A stretch of DNA of 6,146 nt, from positions 1-6,146 of the forward strand of contig WGFF01000268.1 of the NCBI GenBank assembly GCA_015492355.1. The letters are read 5' to 3'. Shown here in pieces: positions 6,125 through 6,146 of the stretch. The position numbers and the translations under genes are program-made. Source of the stretch: Deltaproteobacteria bacterium (GTDB taxonomy: Bacteria; Desulfobacterota; GWC2-55-46; S146-73). Position 1 is the stretch's first letter. Each line of letters opens with the position of its first letter. The notes below the pieces were generated by a model that had not been told where the DNA came from, did no database searches, and worked only from the letters and a program-made list of their open reading frames with translations.

Positions 6125-6146
6125 CTGTCTCTTATACACATCTGAC
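6125..6146. other. Nextera transposase adapter (sequencing artefact)
   Basis: Bases 6125-6143 read CTGTCTCTTATACACATCT, the 19-base Tn5 mosaic end used in Nextera libraries. The next three bases, GAC, continue the known adapter on the read-1 (i5) side. This is library sequence left at a contig end. Genomic sequence stops at 6124, and the apparent aroA start codon at 6139 lies inside the adapter. Confidence 0.97.

Noticed and set aside
6125..6139. GTG at 6139 as a genuine aroA start
   Set aside because: The codon and the next four are Nextera adapter, and the encoded protein would lack the conserved N-terminal substrate-binding segment.

Overview
This is a bacterial chromosomal fragment with ordinary housekeeping genes packed on the minus strand, so it reads from right to left. 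Transcription order is aroA (5' end missing), cmk, ispH, rpsA, sppA, an ihfB-like HU/IHF gene, and a HIT-family nucleotide-binding protein gene, followed by a strong hairpin that probably ends the operon. No RNA genes, mobile elements, CRISPR arrays or phage genes are visible, and almost every base is coding.

Organism: base composition is moderate (roughly half G+C by eye), with frequent AGG arginine and ATA isoleucine codons. The order aroA-cmk-ispH-rpsA-sppA-ihfB, together with a full six-domain ribosomal protein S1, resembles Gram-negative lineages such as Desulfobacterota ('deltaproteobacteria') or Nitrospirota. This is an inference from gene order and style; no marker here fixes the species. 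Sequencing adapter at the right end indicates an untrimmed short-read assembly, probably a draft genome or metagenome contig.

Layout: 6125-6146 is Nextera (Tn5 mosaic end) adapter, not genome. 4958-6124 is aroA without its N-terminus. 4266-4961 is cmk and 3446-4285 is ispH. 3375-3445 is the only sizeable intergenic gap (71 bp), AT-rich, with a candidate rpsA promoter. 1710-3368 is rpsA, 835-1713 sppA, 529-813 ihfB-like and 50-532 the HIT gene. 25-43 is the terminator hairpin. Bases 1-24 show nothing recognisable.

How the genes relate: three junctions (aroA/cmk, rpsA/sppA, ihfB/HIT) are 4-base ATGA overlaps, and cmk/ispH overlap by 20 bases, so translational coupling is likely. The genes serve aromatic amino-acid synthesis (AroA), nucleotide supply (Cmk), isoprenoid precursor synthesis (IspH), translation (S1), envelope proteolysis (SppA), nucleoid structure (IHF/HU) and dinucleotide turnover (HIT). 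They are linked by growth rather than by one pathway. I found no evidence of a previously undescribed system. The most consequential observation is the adapter, which creates a false start for aroA.
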